From Fratercula arctica (lineage: Eukaryota > Chordata > Aves > Charadriiformes > Alcidae): 64,000 nt of DNA. The stretch lies in NCBI GenBank assembly GCA_947846985.1, contig CANTUZ010000001.1:113415757-113479756 (forward strand), given 5' to 3'. Numbering within the stretch: the first letter of the stretch is position 1; every line of letters begins with the position of its first letter. The notes under the pieces were generated by a model. That model was given only the letters and a program-made list of their open reading frames with translations. It was not told where the DNA came from and searched no databases. Both the position numbers and the translations under genes were made by a program. Of the stretch, positions 1-12,411 are shown in pieces.

Positions 1-1773
1 GCTCTTTTAAATACCTCATTTTCTTTTGTCATCTTTGGTAAAATGTTTATATGACAGCGATAAGAAAATAGTTATACAATGTAACATGTATAGGTTAGTG
101 AAGCTCATCCTAAAGGACAAGGTGTTAAATTTTCTGGCTGTCACCTGTCCAGACAGTGCTTCATGTTCATTTATCCCCCAGCATTTTTAATTCTATAATC
201 TAACATGGCTCAAAACAAACTGAGAAGTTGGAACATATAGAGAAAAATAAAAAGCTGGTAGATGCAGAGCCTTGTATAAGCAATGGCAATCACTGTTGTG
301 ACTGTTCTGTATGCTTTATTTTAAAAAGCATCACGTGTCCAGACCCTATCACTGGATTATCCAACACATGTCCACCACAATTAGCTTTATTGAATTCTCA
401 TAGTCTTATTTCCTAAGGAATTACATTTGAAATCATAATATCAATATGAATATTTTATTTTGGTCTGTTACCCCTTCCTTCCAAAAGGTTTTTTGTACCA
501 TATCCCACAGTTTGTCTAATTCAAAACATGGACAAGTCATCTCAGATTTCTTACTGAGGGAAACATGAGTTCAATAGTTATCAAATACAAGAAAATCCCA
601 TAGAAAACCCAGACACAAGTCTGCATCTCACTGGTCTTCCCTGGGCTGCTGCTAATGGAACAGCTTGCTGACCAGTTAAAGGCTTGCTGAGTAGAGTGTT
701 CAGCTCTAGCCATTGCAACAACTCTTCTCCAGCTGAAAAAAATTTTGCTAGACAAATGAGAATAAATAGGGGTAAGATAAGGGGGTTTTAAGACCCCTTT
801 AAGTTTCTGTCTTCAACCTTCTTGCCACAGCATTCCCAGTACAAGACCACAGTTTTTCCCTGATTCCCTATGTACCAACCCAGGAGGTGCAGAAGAGCTG
901 TTGCACTTTATAACAACTGGGGATAGAGCAGCTGGAATGGGGCCCTTCTGCATCAGCAGCCCCATGCTACAAGTCTGCTCCTGTCACTCTGTTACACAGA
1001 AAATGTACCAGAGATGAGGCAATGCATAGTGCTCCTCAATCACCTACATCAATGCTGTGTCCACTCTGGTACCCATACTGGGAACTTTCTGCTAATTTTC
1101 CATTTGTTGCTACCGTTAGCACATAGCGCAAGCATAGAGATAGTTGCAAACAACAGACCCATGAATAGGAATAGAAATGGAGATTTGTAACGCTTAACAG
1201 AACACAAAGGACTAATGCTGAAAATGCCAGGATTACCACCAACCCAGTCTACAGTAGAAATATCTTTAAGGCTTTGCTGTTGTTACCAAGTGTATGACAT
1301 TTTAGCAAAGTCCTTTAGTACAGACAAGTCTTGTGAGAGAGAGCAGTTGTCTCTGAAACATAAATTCGTATCTAGGAAAGACAGTGTACAGCGATGAAGT
1401 AGCTGGTGGATTCTTTGGTTCTAAGTATCCCTTCTGTTTTCTCAGGGGTTTTCCTTCCACCTAATTTTTACTAATTTTGTAAATTATAATATTACATATA
1501 AAAATATTCTTTTTGTCTCTGGCAAATGCACAAACAACATACTATCAAATACTGTACTGCTGAAATGATCTGAGAGAGAAATAACAGCTCTTATTCTGAT
1601 GCTACTCTTTTATTTAACCAAGATCTAGAAGATATCCCAGTTGGAGAGAGAGAACAATATACAAGGTGCTGTCTACGTGTACAGCGAGCAGCAGCATCTG
1701 TTCTGATAAATTTATGATTGTCCACTCAATTTATCTCAATGAAATGTGAACTTTTAAGTTTGCATGGTCCATT
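1..1773. other. Unique AT-rich non-coding stretch
   Basis: No recognisable gene, RNA or repeat. Open frames reach 72 codons (537-755, minus) and have no recognisable domain, so they look like chance. A short mixed-sequence region around 780-960 is slightly richer in GC but shows no promoter or splice pattern I can support. Confidence 0.5.
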
Positions 1774-1881
1774 AGGGCCTCAAGTGAGCAAGGCATTTAA
1801 GCATGTGCTTAAATCCATCCATATTCAGAAAACCAATTAAGCACATGCTTAATTTTAATGATGGATCCTGTACTGAGGTCT
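1774..1881. repeat. Ancient palindromic (MITE-like) repeat relic
   Basis: Two perfect 16-bp arms, ttaagcatgtgcttaa at 1797-1812 and its reverse complement ttaagcacatgcttaa at 1837-1852, face each other across 24 bp. The similarity continues weakly outward (ggcctca at about 1776 and tgaggtc at about 1874). Each arm is itself almost a palindrome. This layout, with the 'aagcatgtgcttaa' core, resembles an old amniote interspersed repeat that is common in turtles and crocodilians. I cannot name the family. Seen: the inverted repeat. Inferred: a non-autonomous DNA-transposon origin. Confidence 0.6.
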
Positions 1882-4800
1882 ATGAAGCTAAACTGCCATT
1901 AAACTTGGACTATGTCCCCTTTCTTTTTCTTTCAAAAAAATTAACCTAGGAAGTTATATGCAAGAGCTCATGTTAGTGCAAAACAAGATTTTTCAATTTT
2001 CTTGTGCAAATATCAGGAATTGAAATAGTGAGGATTAGTTGCAATAACCTTAACCTATCCATTAAACTAAAATGCAGGGAGGCAGAGGGTTAATTCACAA
2101 AGGCTAACTTTTGCCTAGTGAGACAGCGCAAATTCAGAGTGGCAAAACAGGGTTTCTGCCTCTTCACAGACGATAGAGGCAGCCTAGGGAGACCAATTCG
2201 ACTGGTGTCAAGCTATCAGTCATTCTATACTTGTGTAACCAGACCTAGATTTCGGTGGTCTCCCATAGTAGACAGTATAAAAGTACAAAGGAAATTAGCT
2301 GATATTACATTTCTTATCCTGACTTCTGTGCATTTTCATCTGCAACTTTAATCGTTCCATTAACAGTGCCACAGATCCTTTATTTTGTTTTCTAGGCATT
2401 GCTATCATAAGACCAACCAAAGCTATAAAGTTATTTCACACTGAGATACATATGATGCCTATTGATGTCAAAATTAAAGGTTTCTGAAGAAACGGTGCTG
2501 CAACCTTACTATTAGTTCACTAATTGCTCATCCAATTTGGACTGGGTATGACATTTCATAATATATTCCATTTCACCCTCTTTACCACGCTATGCAGGGC
2601 AGCTAAGTACTTTGAAAGCTTTAAGGAGGTCTTTCTACTTATGAGGGCAAAGGCGATGTGTAGGCATTCCTTAATGATGTAGGTCTGAATCAGCGTAAAA
2701 AAGTCAGAAATGAGGCAGCAGCATATTAAAAAGGAGGTTTAGAGAGAGCTGATTTTAGCAGAGCTATCTGTGGTATTTGAAAATACTGAAAAGTACCCAA
2801 CACCACCACAGAATTTAAATAAGGAGACAAATACCGCAGCTTAACCCTGCAGGTAATGGGAATAGCACGTAGAGTCTGGTCCATCCCTGAAGGACTAATT
2901 TTGACCTATGTTAACTGCTTAATCCAGGGAGTTCAGTTTAACACCATTAGAAAAACCAGAGTACAGTTTTAGCAAGTGAACAGACATAAAAATACCTCAA
3001 AGCTCTTGCTCAGCTTGTACTACTCAATATGGCTCTTACAGCAACACTGGCCCAGGGCACCTGACAGGTGGTAGAACAAGAAGATAAAGAAGCCAGCGAT
3101 ATATTTACAGATACTAAAATTATACTTCTGAAAAGAATTATGTGTTCCTTTCATAAATGTACACATTGGCAAAAAGGTAATGATTTCTTTTAAAGCAGTG
3201 AATTGATGGTCTGTTTTTTTCAGGAGACAACTGTAATAAAAAGGACTTTTTTTCAGTAGCATTTGTGCCTGTAATTCAGTAGTGTGCAGGTGTACAACTA
3301 TTAGAGATGGGAGGAAGATGCATCCTTACCTCTTCCTTCCCCTAACCTCTTTGTTAACTTTCTATTCTGTACCCGGGTTCCCTCTCCTTTTCGCAACCAA
3401 TGAGTAAATTGATCCAGACCTAAGTGTATACTTGATTCTCCTTACAAATGTTGTACATCCCTGGCAGCAGAAGCTTGCGCCGGCAGCCAGCATGAGCCCA
3501 CATGTGCACTGTGGTGTACAGTTGCCCCCAGGGAACTGGGAGAGGTCTTACAATTCCCTTTTTTTGCAGTGTGTGAGACTCTGCAGGGTTTACCATGTGG
3601 CAATTATTGTCAGGAAAACGGTAGAGATCTCATGTTTCCCTTTGTGAGAAATAGTTAAGTATCTGCTGGGTCACAGAGAGAAAGCAAATGTTCTGCAGAA
3701 ATGAACCCAAGACGCACTGGCCCAGAAAAGAAAGAGAAGGTCCCTCCCTTCCAAGGTTGTTTATCCAGTGCCGGCTTATTCCAAAGCAAATAAAATACTG
3801 AAAGAGTTCTGGGAGCAACTCTCATTTTCTTGTCTGTTGGGTGACCGCCCAGACAACAAGGCTGTTGTGTGAAAAGTGGGCCCTCCTCCTCCTTTGGCCA
3901 CATTTTAAAAGAAAACAGCTGTCGCCTCTGTATCCTGTATGAGAGGATACAAAAACCCTACAGATCAACCCTCGTTTGGAGGAAGGTTTTGTTTCTAGGT
4001 CCCATCTGACATAAGCTTTGCTATGAGCCATTGAGGAATGCAGCAGTTCTTCATATACCTCCAGGGACATGAGAGAATTGCACATGGTGTTTGGTCAACT
4101 CCAAAATTAGGATGCTAATCAGTGGGGGTGTTTTAGGGTTGCACTGGTGGTTTTGGACGTGGCTTTGGATCCTGTCCCTAAGCCTGCAGGTAGGCAGGGG
4201 TTGTGTGAAAGTCTCCTAAAAACATGTGTCTTCAGTCTCCATTGAGTCATCAAATAGCCCAAAACAACACTCCTGAGAGCCTGGGGACCAAATTGATGCT
4301 CTGCCGCCATGAAATTTGACATTTTGCTATGGTACCACATCAGTCAGTGTTTTACTGCAGATCTAATTATTTTGTTGCTATCAGAAGTCTACATGTATTT
4401 TAATTTTTTAGGGCCTGTTCCTTAGTGAGACTGGATATAGCTGCATCTTTCTCTGCATTCTTCCTCACAAAGGAGGAATTCATTGATTGCAGTGGGGGTA
4501 GGAAAAGTAAAGCTATATCACTTAGTCTAGAAAAAAAAAGGTGAGAGCACAGAAAGAAGAAATGGCTTTCCACTAACTGTATTTGCCTGTCTGTAAGCAA
4601 GACGATAGCATGCAGTAGGATGATGAAATTCTTTGTAAAAGGATTCAAGGCCCGACAAGCAGAGGAGAAAATACTCCTTAGCATCTGCTATGACTGCAGG
4701 AAAGTGAGAACAAAGGAAAATTCTGTATAACCTTTCCCATTACCCTGTATACCCATACCCATACAACACTTGGATTCTATAACAGCTCTTTCTTCACTGC

Positions 4801-5016
4801 ATGCAGACTTTGTTCCTTTGATCTTGGTGGACTTCTGTTCTTTGGATGTATTTCTCCTTGGGTGATAAAAGGTCCATGTGTTTCTGAGAGGAAGATTTCA
4901 TGCATGCCACTCGAGAGTAGGTGCTGAATAATGTTTATGACATGAAAAGGGAAGTTTGATCCTGATAAAGGTATGACTTGGAAAAATTACCTTAAAGATA
5001 TGCCCAGGAACATATA
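1882..5016. other. Unique non-coding stretch
   Basis: AT-rich sequence with no repeat I can place. Several overlapping minus-strand open frames of 62-94 codons lie at 3630-4684. Their predicted products show no family signature, and the overlapping frames all stop quickly, so they are not called as genes. Confidence 0.45.
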
Positions 5017-5109
5017 GGGGCTAGATCTGCAGCCAGCTGAAAAGTGTGTAGGTAACATGGATTTCTGTTAAAATGCACTGGTGTTCACCACCTGTGGATC
5101 TGGTCCAAG
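5017..5109. repeat. Ancient palindromic repeat relic (gatctg core)
   Basis: The left end (gggctagatctgcagccagctg, about 5018-5039) and the right end (cacctgtggatctggtcc, about 5089-5106) are imperfect reverse complements flanking about 50 bp. The pairing agatctgcagccagctg / cacctgtggatct matches the general form of an old amniote palindromic repeat whose ends read like 'ggatctggcc'. The arms have diverged by several bases and one indel. Family name unknown; the DNA-transposon origin is inferred. Confidence 0.5.
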
Positions 5110-6900
5110 GTCAGGATGGAAGAATCAGGGCAATAATTAGACATTCTGTTTTGCAATTAGAAACCACAGATGAAGTAATGAAAAGCTTTCCAGAACATCA
5201 CTTACTATATTATTGGGTGGTGTGTTTTTTTAATTGCTTCTTAAAATTAATTCTGCTTAAGTGACTAAGTAGACAGTCACTATTCAGGTTGGGAAGTGCA
5301 GACAGGCCGGGGTAACCAAAACAAACAGGACTGAATTGATTTTCATATTAATAGGAGAGTTCATTCTAGAGAGAAAAGGTTAATTTGCTTTTCAGTGAGT
5401 TTATGAAGGGAGTACTCGTGGCTAGGGTGATAATTTATAGCTAAATCATATGTTTAAAGGCAAAAGCGATTACAGAAGAGCTAGGGACAGCATTTGCAGT
5501 ATTATGCAACAGAACTGTCAACAATATTCTCTGTGCTTTCTTCTTCCCTTGAGCACAAGGATTTGAGAAACAAGCCAGCACGATAGCAATGTCAGTTGTG
5601 GTCTTATTTTTTCTCTACGTAGCAGACACCTTAGCAAATGCAGAACCAGAGACAATGTTGTCCCACCTAGCTTTAATGCTGTTTGTTCTGATAGTCTGAG
5701 AGTACACCTCAAGTACGCGTGGCTTTTGTTGGGCTTGGCTTCCCCACAAGTGTGCTGTCTGCAGATACTGAATTTTCACCTGGTTAGCATACTAATTCTT
5801 GAGATTTATGAAGAAAGCAAAGGAATTTATGCCTCAGATGATGACTGGACATGGATAAAGTCATTGTGAATATGGTTTTAATTTTTCTTTCTTTTGTTTT
5901 AACCAAGAAGAAAGCATTTTATTTGTGCAACAGAGTATGAGGTGGGCTAACTTGTTTCTTTGATACATCTGGGTTTAGTAGTTGAAATTTGGGCTAGCTA
6001 CCGGCAAGGTTAAATTGCAATAACAGCGGTAACTGTGCTACTGAGTTAAGAACTGCTGCGGCAAATGTGACTTGATGCAGTGTGTGAATGGAATAGTGAC
6101 TTAGAAGGAGATGTGAATATAATAAGGAGATGTTTGTAATGGCATTGTTACTCATGTGGGTGAGGAGCGGTGACAGCAGCTTGCCCGTCCAGCCTTTAAT
6201 GCTGTATTAAAGGCTTAAACAAACATTCAAACCTAGACGAGATCGACAAACAAATAACTACCAAGGTTTGCCCTCTGGAATTTTTGAAATTAAACTTACT
6301 ATCTCATTACCCTTAGAACTGTGATTTTTGCTACACCTACCATAGTTTAGATGGTGGTGGAGTGAGAAGGCCAAATCAGACTGACATCTGAAAGGCCACA
6401 CTTTAAAATTCTAGCCCTTTTTGTGTGAGTGTCTGAGCTTGTAGATTTCTAAGGGGAAGTCCCCAAGAAAATAAGAGATTCATTCAAAATGTATCACTTA
6501 GCAGTACCTGAAATAATTAACCAAGCAATAACATTAACACTGGCTTTCCAGCTCCACCAAATTGTCTTAAAACACTCAGAACTCCAATTTGTCTTTTAAA
6601 GTTAGATGGAAACTTTCTTCACTGTGAAAAGTGTTATTGTCACAAACTTGGCAGTGGTGTACATCAACTGTTATTAATGATATTATTTCATGGTCAAATG
6701 AAGCCTATTTGAATTTAGAGTAACTGTTCGGGTTCTATGTGGTTTTTATTGTTTCATATTGTATTAGCTGTCACTTTAATCAGAAACATATTCAATATTC
6801 ATTGTTAAAATGTACTGCTGTCTCCCCTTTGTCTATAGTTGCCCAAGGGATTTAGATAAATAACTGCAATCACTGTCATTGAAAGTTATCCATGCACTTC
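5110..6900. other. Unique non-coding stretch
   Basis: AT-rich with open frames of at most 64 codons. I see no exon with matching splice signals and no repeat end. The 6480-6830 part is strongly AT-rich. Confidence 0.45.
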
Positions 6901-7004
6901 AAGGCCTTGGTCCTACAAACACGAGCTGTCCCATTAAACTGAACGAGCCTTTTTACATGCAGGAAGTTTCTCAGGCAGAGAGGTGCTAGAAAGACCAAGC
7001 CCTA
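6901..7004. repeat. Ancient short inverted-repeat element
   Basis: The left arm aaggccttggtcctac (6901-6916) and the reverse complement of the right arm (gaccaagccct, about 6993-7003) agree at most positions. The interior has the 'cctacaaacacg ... gtcccattaaactga' order typical of an old amniote palindromic repeat that carries a 'gtcccattgaa' core. It probably belongs to the same broad group as the relics at 1.8 and 21.6 kb. The outer boundary is approximate. Confidence 0.5.
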
Positions 7005-9180
7005 ATACATCACATTCATTCAGAGGAGAGCGTATACCTACATTGCCTAGCTTACCCAAAAGGAAAATGCTGTGCAAAGCACCTATGTCTTCAGTGGGTT
7101 TTATTTCGGTTGGTTGTCATTAGAGGGGTTTTTTTGCAAGACAGAAGTGGAATGTACAACACTGAACAACTCAGTCTTAATCGGGTTGATGACATATAAG
7201 AAGAGCAATAGGCAGTACAACAAAGACACGCTGGATTTGTCCAGCTCTGGTAGGATATGATTGGCATTTAATCAGAAGGGAAAGCATGGAAGATCAATAA
7301 CACGTTTGAACATCAGGCTTCACTCACAGCTCATAGCTGAATCAAATTGCTGGCAACTTGCATGATTGATGCATCATGCTGTTCAAAAAATGGGAGACCC
7401 TGGTATCTCTTTTGTTCCTGACAAATTATCACCATTTTCACGGTGAAAGAGATGCTAAAACTCTATGCCGGCTATAACAGAAGAATCTGAAAGAGCTTGT
7501 AGCTAAATAGAAAACCAACAGCCTCTTTTTAGCATTGTGGCAGGACTGAAAGATATTTGAGGAAGCAGAAACAGTGGAGCCAGCATACAACACTGTAGAA
7601 GTAGGTTTTCAAAGGGTATTTTTACATTTGTTACTAGCTTAATTTTAATGCAGCAATGCCCATGAGCTTCAATCATGGACCAGGATAACACAGAACAACA
7701 ACAAAAAGCCTGCTTCCAAGTAGTTGGAAATTGCACCAGATAAGTCTCTTTCTGTGCAGAACAACAGAACTGTGCAAAAGGGGAGCCTGTTTTCAATACT
7801 GAGAGCAAATTCTTAAGGAAAAGGAACTGGTGGCATGCCTGCAGGGCATTTTTACAAAACTCGATAGTAAAAATTAACTGGCTTTTGAGTAGTCGGTGCT
7901 ATCCCCCAAAAGAACCGTCACTTTTCTTTATGCCAATAACCAAGTTTTGCAATTTGAGTTTGAACCTTGCAAAATGTCACAGCTCGTCTCCAGGATAATG
8001 TCTGAACTTCACAAAGCTGGAGAAGGCAACTAAACCATTCTCAATCCAAATCAGCTCTTGACACCTCTGAGGTGGAAAGGCATGTATCAGGAGATGATCT
8101 GAGGCTGGATTATACAGGAATGCTTCAGACTAGAATTATTTTAGGCTCATTTTCTAGTACAGAAAGGTCCCTGATGCTCCTGAAGCAATGGGGCAAAAAA
8201 GAGAGTACTCGCATGTTGTAAACACCCTTGGCTGCCATGTACAAAAGTACATATAGGTATTTTCACAGGCTATAAAATAAGAGTTCAAATTGACCAAGAA
8301 ATAGATAAAACCTGTAATCTTCAGGATGCTATCTGCAGTAAAGATTATGTATTGCAGATCACAAACTGTGTTAAAAGAAGTATCTTCTTTGCTATGGCAA
8401 AGGAACGGTTGCACCTTCCACGTTTCCAGGCTCACATGTGGGCATGATAAAATCTTAACAACATGCCTTTAAATATGCCTTTACAACATCCCTTCTGCCT
8501 CAGCTAGATATATCTGTGAATCCTCCCTTTGCGCAGGAGATTAAATAAACTCCCTGGACAGCTGAGAAGAATTTAAGTATGACCTGATAATTTCTCTGCT
8601 TGACAATAATATTGTCTGTCGGTTTGTGCTGTATCCAAGATACTGTTCTCTGATCCATGCTCAGAAAACAGATATTGATGGTTTTAGCTGATTAGCATCT
8701 GTATACCATTTGGCATTTCAGTCTCAAAACGTATTTTACAAAATGTTGCAGCAGGTGGTTTCTAGAATGTGCACAGTGATGCTCAATGCAAATATTTCCC
8801 TGCATCACCTAGCTAATGCCTTGAAACTTCTTTCTGTCTTAAAAAATCAGTAGTGCTGTTGAGTTTGGCCAGTGGAGTCCAACCTTTTGACTTGCACCCC
8901 ATATGAAGGTTGGGGAAGGTTTTCTCACCAGTCCCATCTTCTGTAAAACAGGACACCATCTACTAGCTGGTCAAAATGCAGGTACTCCTACACCCCAAAT
9001 GCATCCAGTAAATTTGGGAAAGGCATTTGGACAGGTGACAACACAGGGAAGGAACTCACTGTTACATGCTATAAAGTATACAGTCACTCCTTAAACATGA
9101 CCCCACTCACACCTGTCACACAAATGGAATACCCAAATTTTAGTCAAGCAGCAGATGCATGTCAGGTTATGTTTGAGTCT
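7005..9180. other. Unique non-coding stretch
   Basis: No gene or repeat recognised. The longest open frames, 101 codons at 7503-7808 and 93 codons at 8154-8435 (both minus), lack any family motif and have no supporting splice context. They are treated as chance frames. Confidence 0.45.
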
Positions 9181-10238
9181 CAAGATTTTGTTAGCATGGG
9201 GGCTACAGGGGTGGCTTCTATAAGAAGCTGGTAGAAGCTTCCCCCATGTCAGATAGAGCCAACGCCATCAGGCTCCAAGATGGACCCACCGCTGGGGCAA
9301 GGCCAAGCCCATCAGTGATGGTGATAGAGTCTCTGTGATAGTATATTTAAGAAGGGTAAAAAATGTTACAGGGTAACAGCACCCACAGTTGGAGAGAAGA
9401 GTGAGAATCTGTGAGAGAAACAACCCTGCAGACTCCATGGTCAGTGAAGAAAGAGGGGGAGGAGGTGCTCCATTTGCCTGAGCAGAGATTCCCCTGCAGC
9501 ACATGGTGAAGACCATGGTGAGGCAGTCTGTCCCCCTGCAGCCCATGGAGGTTAACGGTGGAGCAGATATCCACCTGCAGCTCATGGAGGACCCCATGCT
9601 GGAACAGGTGGATGCCCGAAGAAGGCTGTGACCCTGTGGAAAGCTTACACTGGAGCAGGCTCCTGGCAGAACCTGTGGACCTATGGAGAGAGGAGCACAT
9701 GCTGGAGCAGGTTTGCTGGTAGGACTTGTGACTCTGTGGGGGACCCACACTGGAGCAGTCTGTTTCTGAAGGACTGCATCCCATGCCATGGAAAGGATCC
9801 ACGGAGGACCCCACAGGAGGACCCCATGCTGGAGCAGGGGAAGAGTGTGAGCAGTCCTCCCCCTGAGGAGGAAGGAGCAGCAGAGACAACACATGATGAA
9901 CTGACCACAACCCTCATTCCCCATCCTCTTACACCACTGCGAGGGGAGGAGGTAGAGAAATTGGGAGTGAAGTTGAGACAGGGAAGAAGGCGGGGTGGAG
10001 AGAAGGTTTTTTAAGAAACCCCTCGTTACCCTACTCTGATTTGATTGGCAATAAGTTAAATTCATTTCCCCAAGTCAAGTCTGTTTTGCCCGTGATGGTA
10101 ATCGCTGAGTGATCTCCCTGTCCTTATCTCAACCCACGAACCTTTTGTTATATTTTCTCTCCCCTGTCCAACTGAGGAGGGGAGTGATAGAGCAGCTTTG
10201 GTGGGCACCTGGCATCCAGCCAGGGTCAACCCACCACA
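9181..10238 (+). mobile_element. Solo LTR of an avian endogenous retrovirus-type element, copy 1
   Basis: This ~1,058-bp block is collinear with 31560-32602. It ends gggtcaacccaccaca, the CA end expected of an LTR. In order along the plus strand it has a TATA-like gtatatttaa (9341-9350), a GC-rich body built of imperfect units each containing ctggagcag (about 9599, 9651, 9702, 9752, 9829), an AT-rich segment where the polyadenylation signal has decayed to aataag (10050-10055), and a U5-like tail. No gag, pol or env sequence lies on either side, so it is a solo LTR, a common product of LTR-LTR recombination. The long minus-strand frames inside it (265 and 187 codons) come from the repetitive GC-rich body and are not genes. 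The class (ERVL-like or other) is not settled; I found no convincing target-site duplication for this copy. Confidence 0.8.
9341..9350 (+). promoter_or_regulatory. TATA-like box in LTR copy 1
   Basis: gtatatttaa lies about 160 bp into the LTR, upstream of the GC-rich body. It aligns with tgataaaaga in the second copy, so the position is shared. It would be the U3 core promoter of the element. Activity is not implied. Confidence 0.45.
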
Positions 10239-11695
10239 GAAGGGAGAGGCTGTGAGGGTACCTCAGGAAAAGGGTAGAGGAGAGCAGGACACAAGTTTAT
10301 TCTCGTGGGCTGCAGTCTGCTCCCTGCCCTCAGGTGCCTTTAAGAAAATGTTTGCTCACCCATTGTCTATTTAATAAAACAGTGCTTCAGACCTTTCATT
10401 CATTTAAGCTTTCCATCGAAATTCCCTGAAATTCCTTTAAACAAAGAGCAGGTAACTGTGATGCATCTCACAGGATCCATCACTCACATTCATAGCTTAT
10501 GCGGAGAGACGGTGGATGCAAAGCTGGGGAAACCAAGCAGCTTCTGAGGAAAGATCACACCTTACTTGACTTTAACATCCATCACCTTTCTTATTGTAAA
10601 CAGGTGGCCCAATCCCCCAAATAAGGAAGTGCAACAGATTTCAGAATTAGGAATAGGATCTCTGTGCAAAAAGTAAAATTCACTCTTCCTGTGATAAGCT
10701 GTGGAGAAGAAAACCAGTGAGACCATGCTCAGAGACTTTCCCTCCTCATCCAGTCCATGGAAAATGGAGATAATCTCAGATAATCATGCTCAGTCAACAG
10801 CAGCGGTTGAACTCCCTCCAGCCCCCTGGATATAATAGAGCTGAAGCTGCGAGTCACCCACTGGTATGTGTCTCCAGACTGGCTTCTGTGGGACCTGAGC
10901 AGCATCAGGCCAAGGATGGATGGCACTGTCACCAGCTGCCTGGGTCCTGCACTGACCACAGGGCAGCTGGGGAGAGATCTGAGCACTGCTGAGCCCCCGC
11001 ACCCTGCCCCCGCCTCGGCTCCAGACCTCCAGAGAGACCCAGGGCAAAGGGGGAGAGAGGAGACAGCTGTGATATTTTGGCTCCTGCTTGTTTTGAGTTT
11101 ATGACCGAGATGTCCTGTTCCAGCTTCAGGTCACAGAGCACAAGCCTGCCATGCCATGAAGATGGCATCTGTGTGGAAAGCAGTGAAAAGAGGACAAATT
11201 AACCAGGAAGTGTGTGGTGGCGTAACAAGGATGATGAAGTACAGTCATGGTTGCATAAGAATAGTGTATATTCTAGTAGGTATAACAATGAATTAAGGCT
11301 GCTGTGAAAATACATAAATTCTCCTTTTTCTTTTTCCTTTTTTTTTTTTTTTCCTTTTTCATTAACTTCTGCTGGCTTGGGAGCCATTCCTGTACACAAT
11401 TCCAAATTCCATAAAGTGATTTATGGAGGACTAGAAATAATTTTAGATATTCAGGCCCATGTTGCAACAAACTTCAAGCTGATCGCTGAACTATAACTTC
11501 GGAATCCAATTTAAATTGGCCATTTTAGCACAAAGCTACACACATTTTTTTTATTGCAAATTGATAGTGGAGACATTCTCTGTTGTAAAACAAATTGTAT
11601 TTTGTTTATCTAGCATTTAAATGGCCAGTGATAAAGCAATACCAAAAAAAAAAAAAGAGCTGAAGTAATGAATAAGACAAATTCCAACTCAGTTT
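10239..11695. other. Unique stretch with a GC-richer patch
   Basis: Most is unremarkable. From about 10720 to 11110 the sequence is GC-richer and open in several frames on both strands (up to 85 codons), which is what GC-rich sequence does without coding. A pyrimidine tract with a run of 15 T lies at 11321-11360, and a run of 13 A at 11644-11656. No gene is supported. Confidence 0.4.
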
Positions 11696-11699
11696 GACA

Positions 11700-12290
11700 T
11701 TTTCCTCCAGCACGATGATTTTCAACCTTTTTTTCTCCGTTTTCAGACACCTAGCCTTTCATTGCAAACTGTTCCTGTTTGAATTCATCTTTCTTAGATA
11801 TGGCTGATTAAAACTGGAGACAGTATCGCAGATGAGGTCTCAGCAGTACCTTGTAAAACGGCATGAACTCTCCCTCATCTCTACTGAAAATATCCTGTCA
11901 GAGGCATTTTTGGATTGCCATTGCCTTTTCACAGCACTGGTGGCTCTCAGTTGTCCCACGTCCAATACACCCAGATCCTTCTCAGCGTCAGTCATCCCTA
12001 GCTAATGAGCTCCCAGTATAAAGCAAAAAAGTGATAATAGTCCCCAAGCCCAAGCCCATTTATGCTCTGTACTATAAAATTTAATTCCACTTTTATTACT
12101 TTTTCCCCTGAGGTCATCCAGTTCTCCCCCCATGACAGCCTGGTGCTCTTTACACTGGTGCCTCCTTATGGTGTCATCAGCAAATTTTATTTGTGCCCTT
12201 TGTGTTACACTGTGTCATTTTCATGCCAACACTGCTAAAATAAATATTAAGTAAAAACAGTCATGTTCTCTGTCGCATTGCTCTGAAAAC
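11700..12290 (-). mobile_element. Old CR1/L3-like LINE fragment
   Basis: Read on the plus strand, the order 'aaaactggagacagtatc gcagatgaggtctcagcagtacc ... gcattggtggctc-like ... acccagatccttctc ... tggtgtcatcagcaaatttt ... taaatattaagtaaaaacag' follows the antisense of CR1-clade ORF2 (the regions coding for the thumb and the VxxDxKL/NRVxF-type segments). Every frame is broken and divergence is high, so it is a dead, old copy. The two ends are estimates. It could belong to an L2/L3-related subfamily rather than to the avian CR1 proper. Confidence 0.6.
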
Positions 12291-12383
12291 ACCCATGAAA
12301 CTGAAGTGAGCCCACTCTTTTAACAAGGGCACAGATGTACAGCTAGAAAAGTGCTTAGCCAAGTACAGACATCCCTATAAGTG

Positions 12384-12411
12384 CCCCCCCACCCCCCCCA
12401 CCCCCCCCCCC
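12384..12411. repeat. Poly-C tract
   Basis: Twenty-eight bases that are C except for single A interruptions. On the minus strand this is a G-run array able in principle to form a G-quadruplex. It directly abuts a GC-rich patch (12420-12770) with overlapping frames up to 143 codons on the minus strand. I do not regard those frames as coding. Confidence 0.9.

Noticed and set aside
9268..10065. 265-codon minus-strand open frame (and 187- and 128-codon frames overlapping it)
   Set aside because: It lies wholly in LTR copy 1, antisense to the element, and is open because of the GC-rich repeated units. The homologous LTR copy 2 gives only a partly matching frame.
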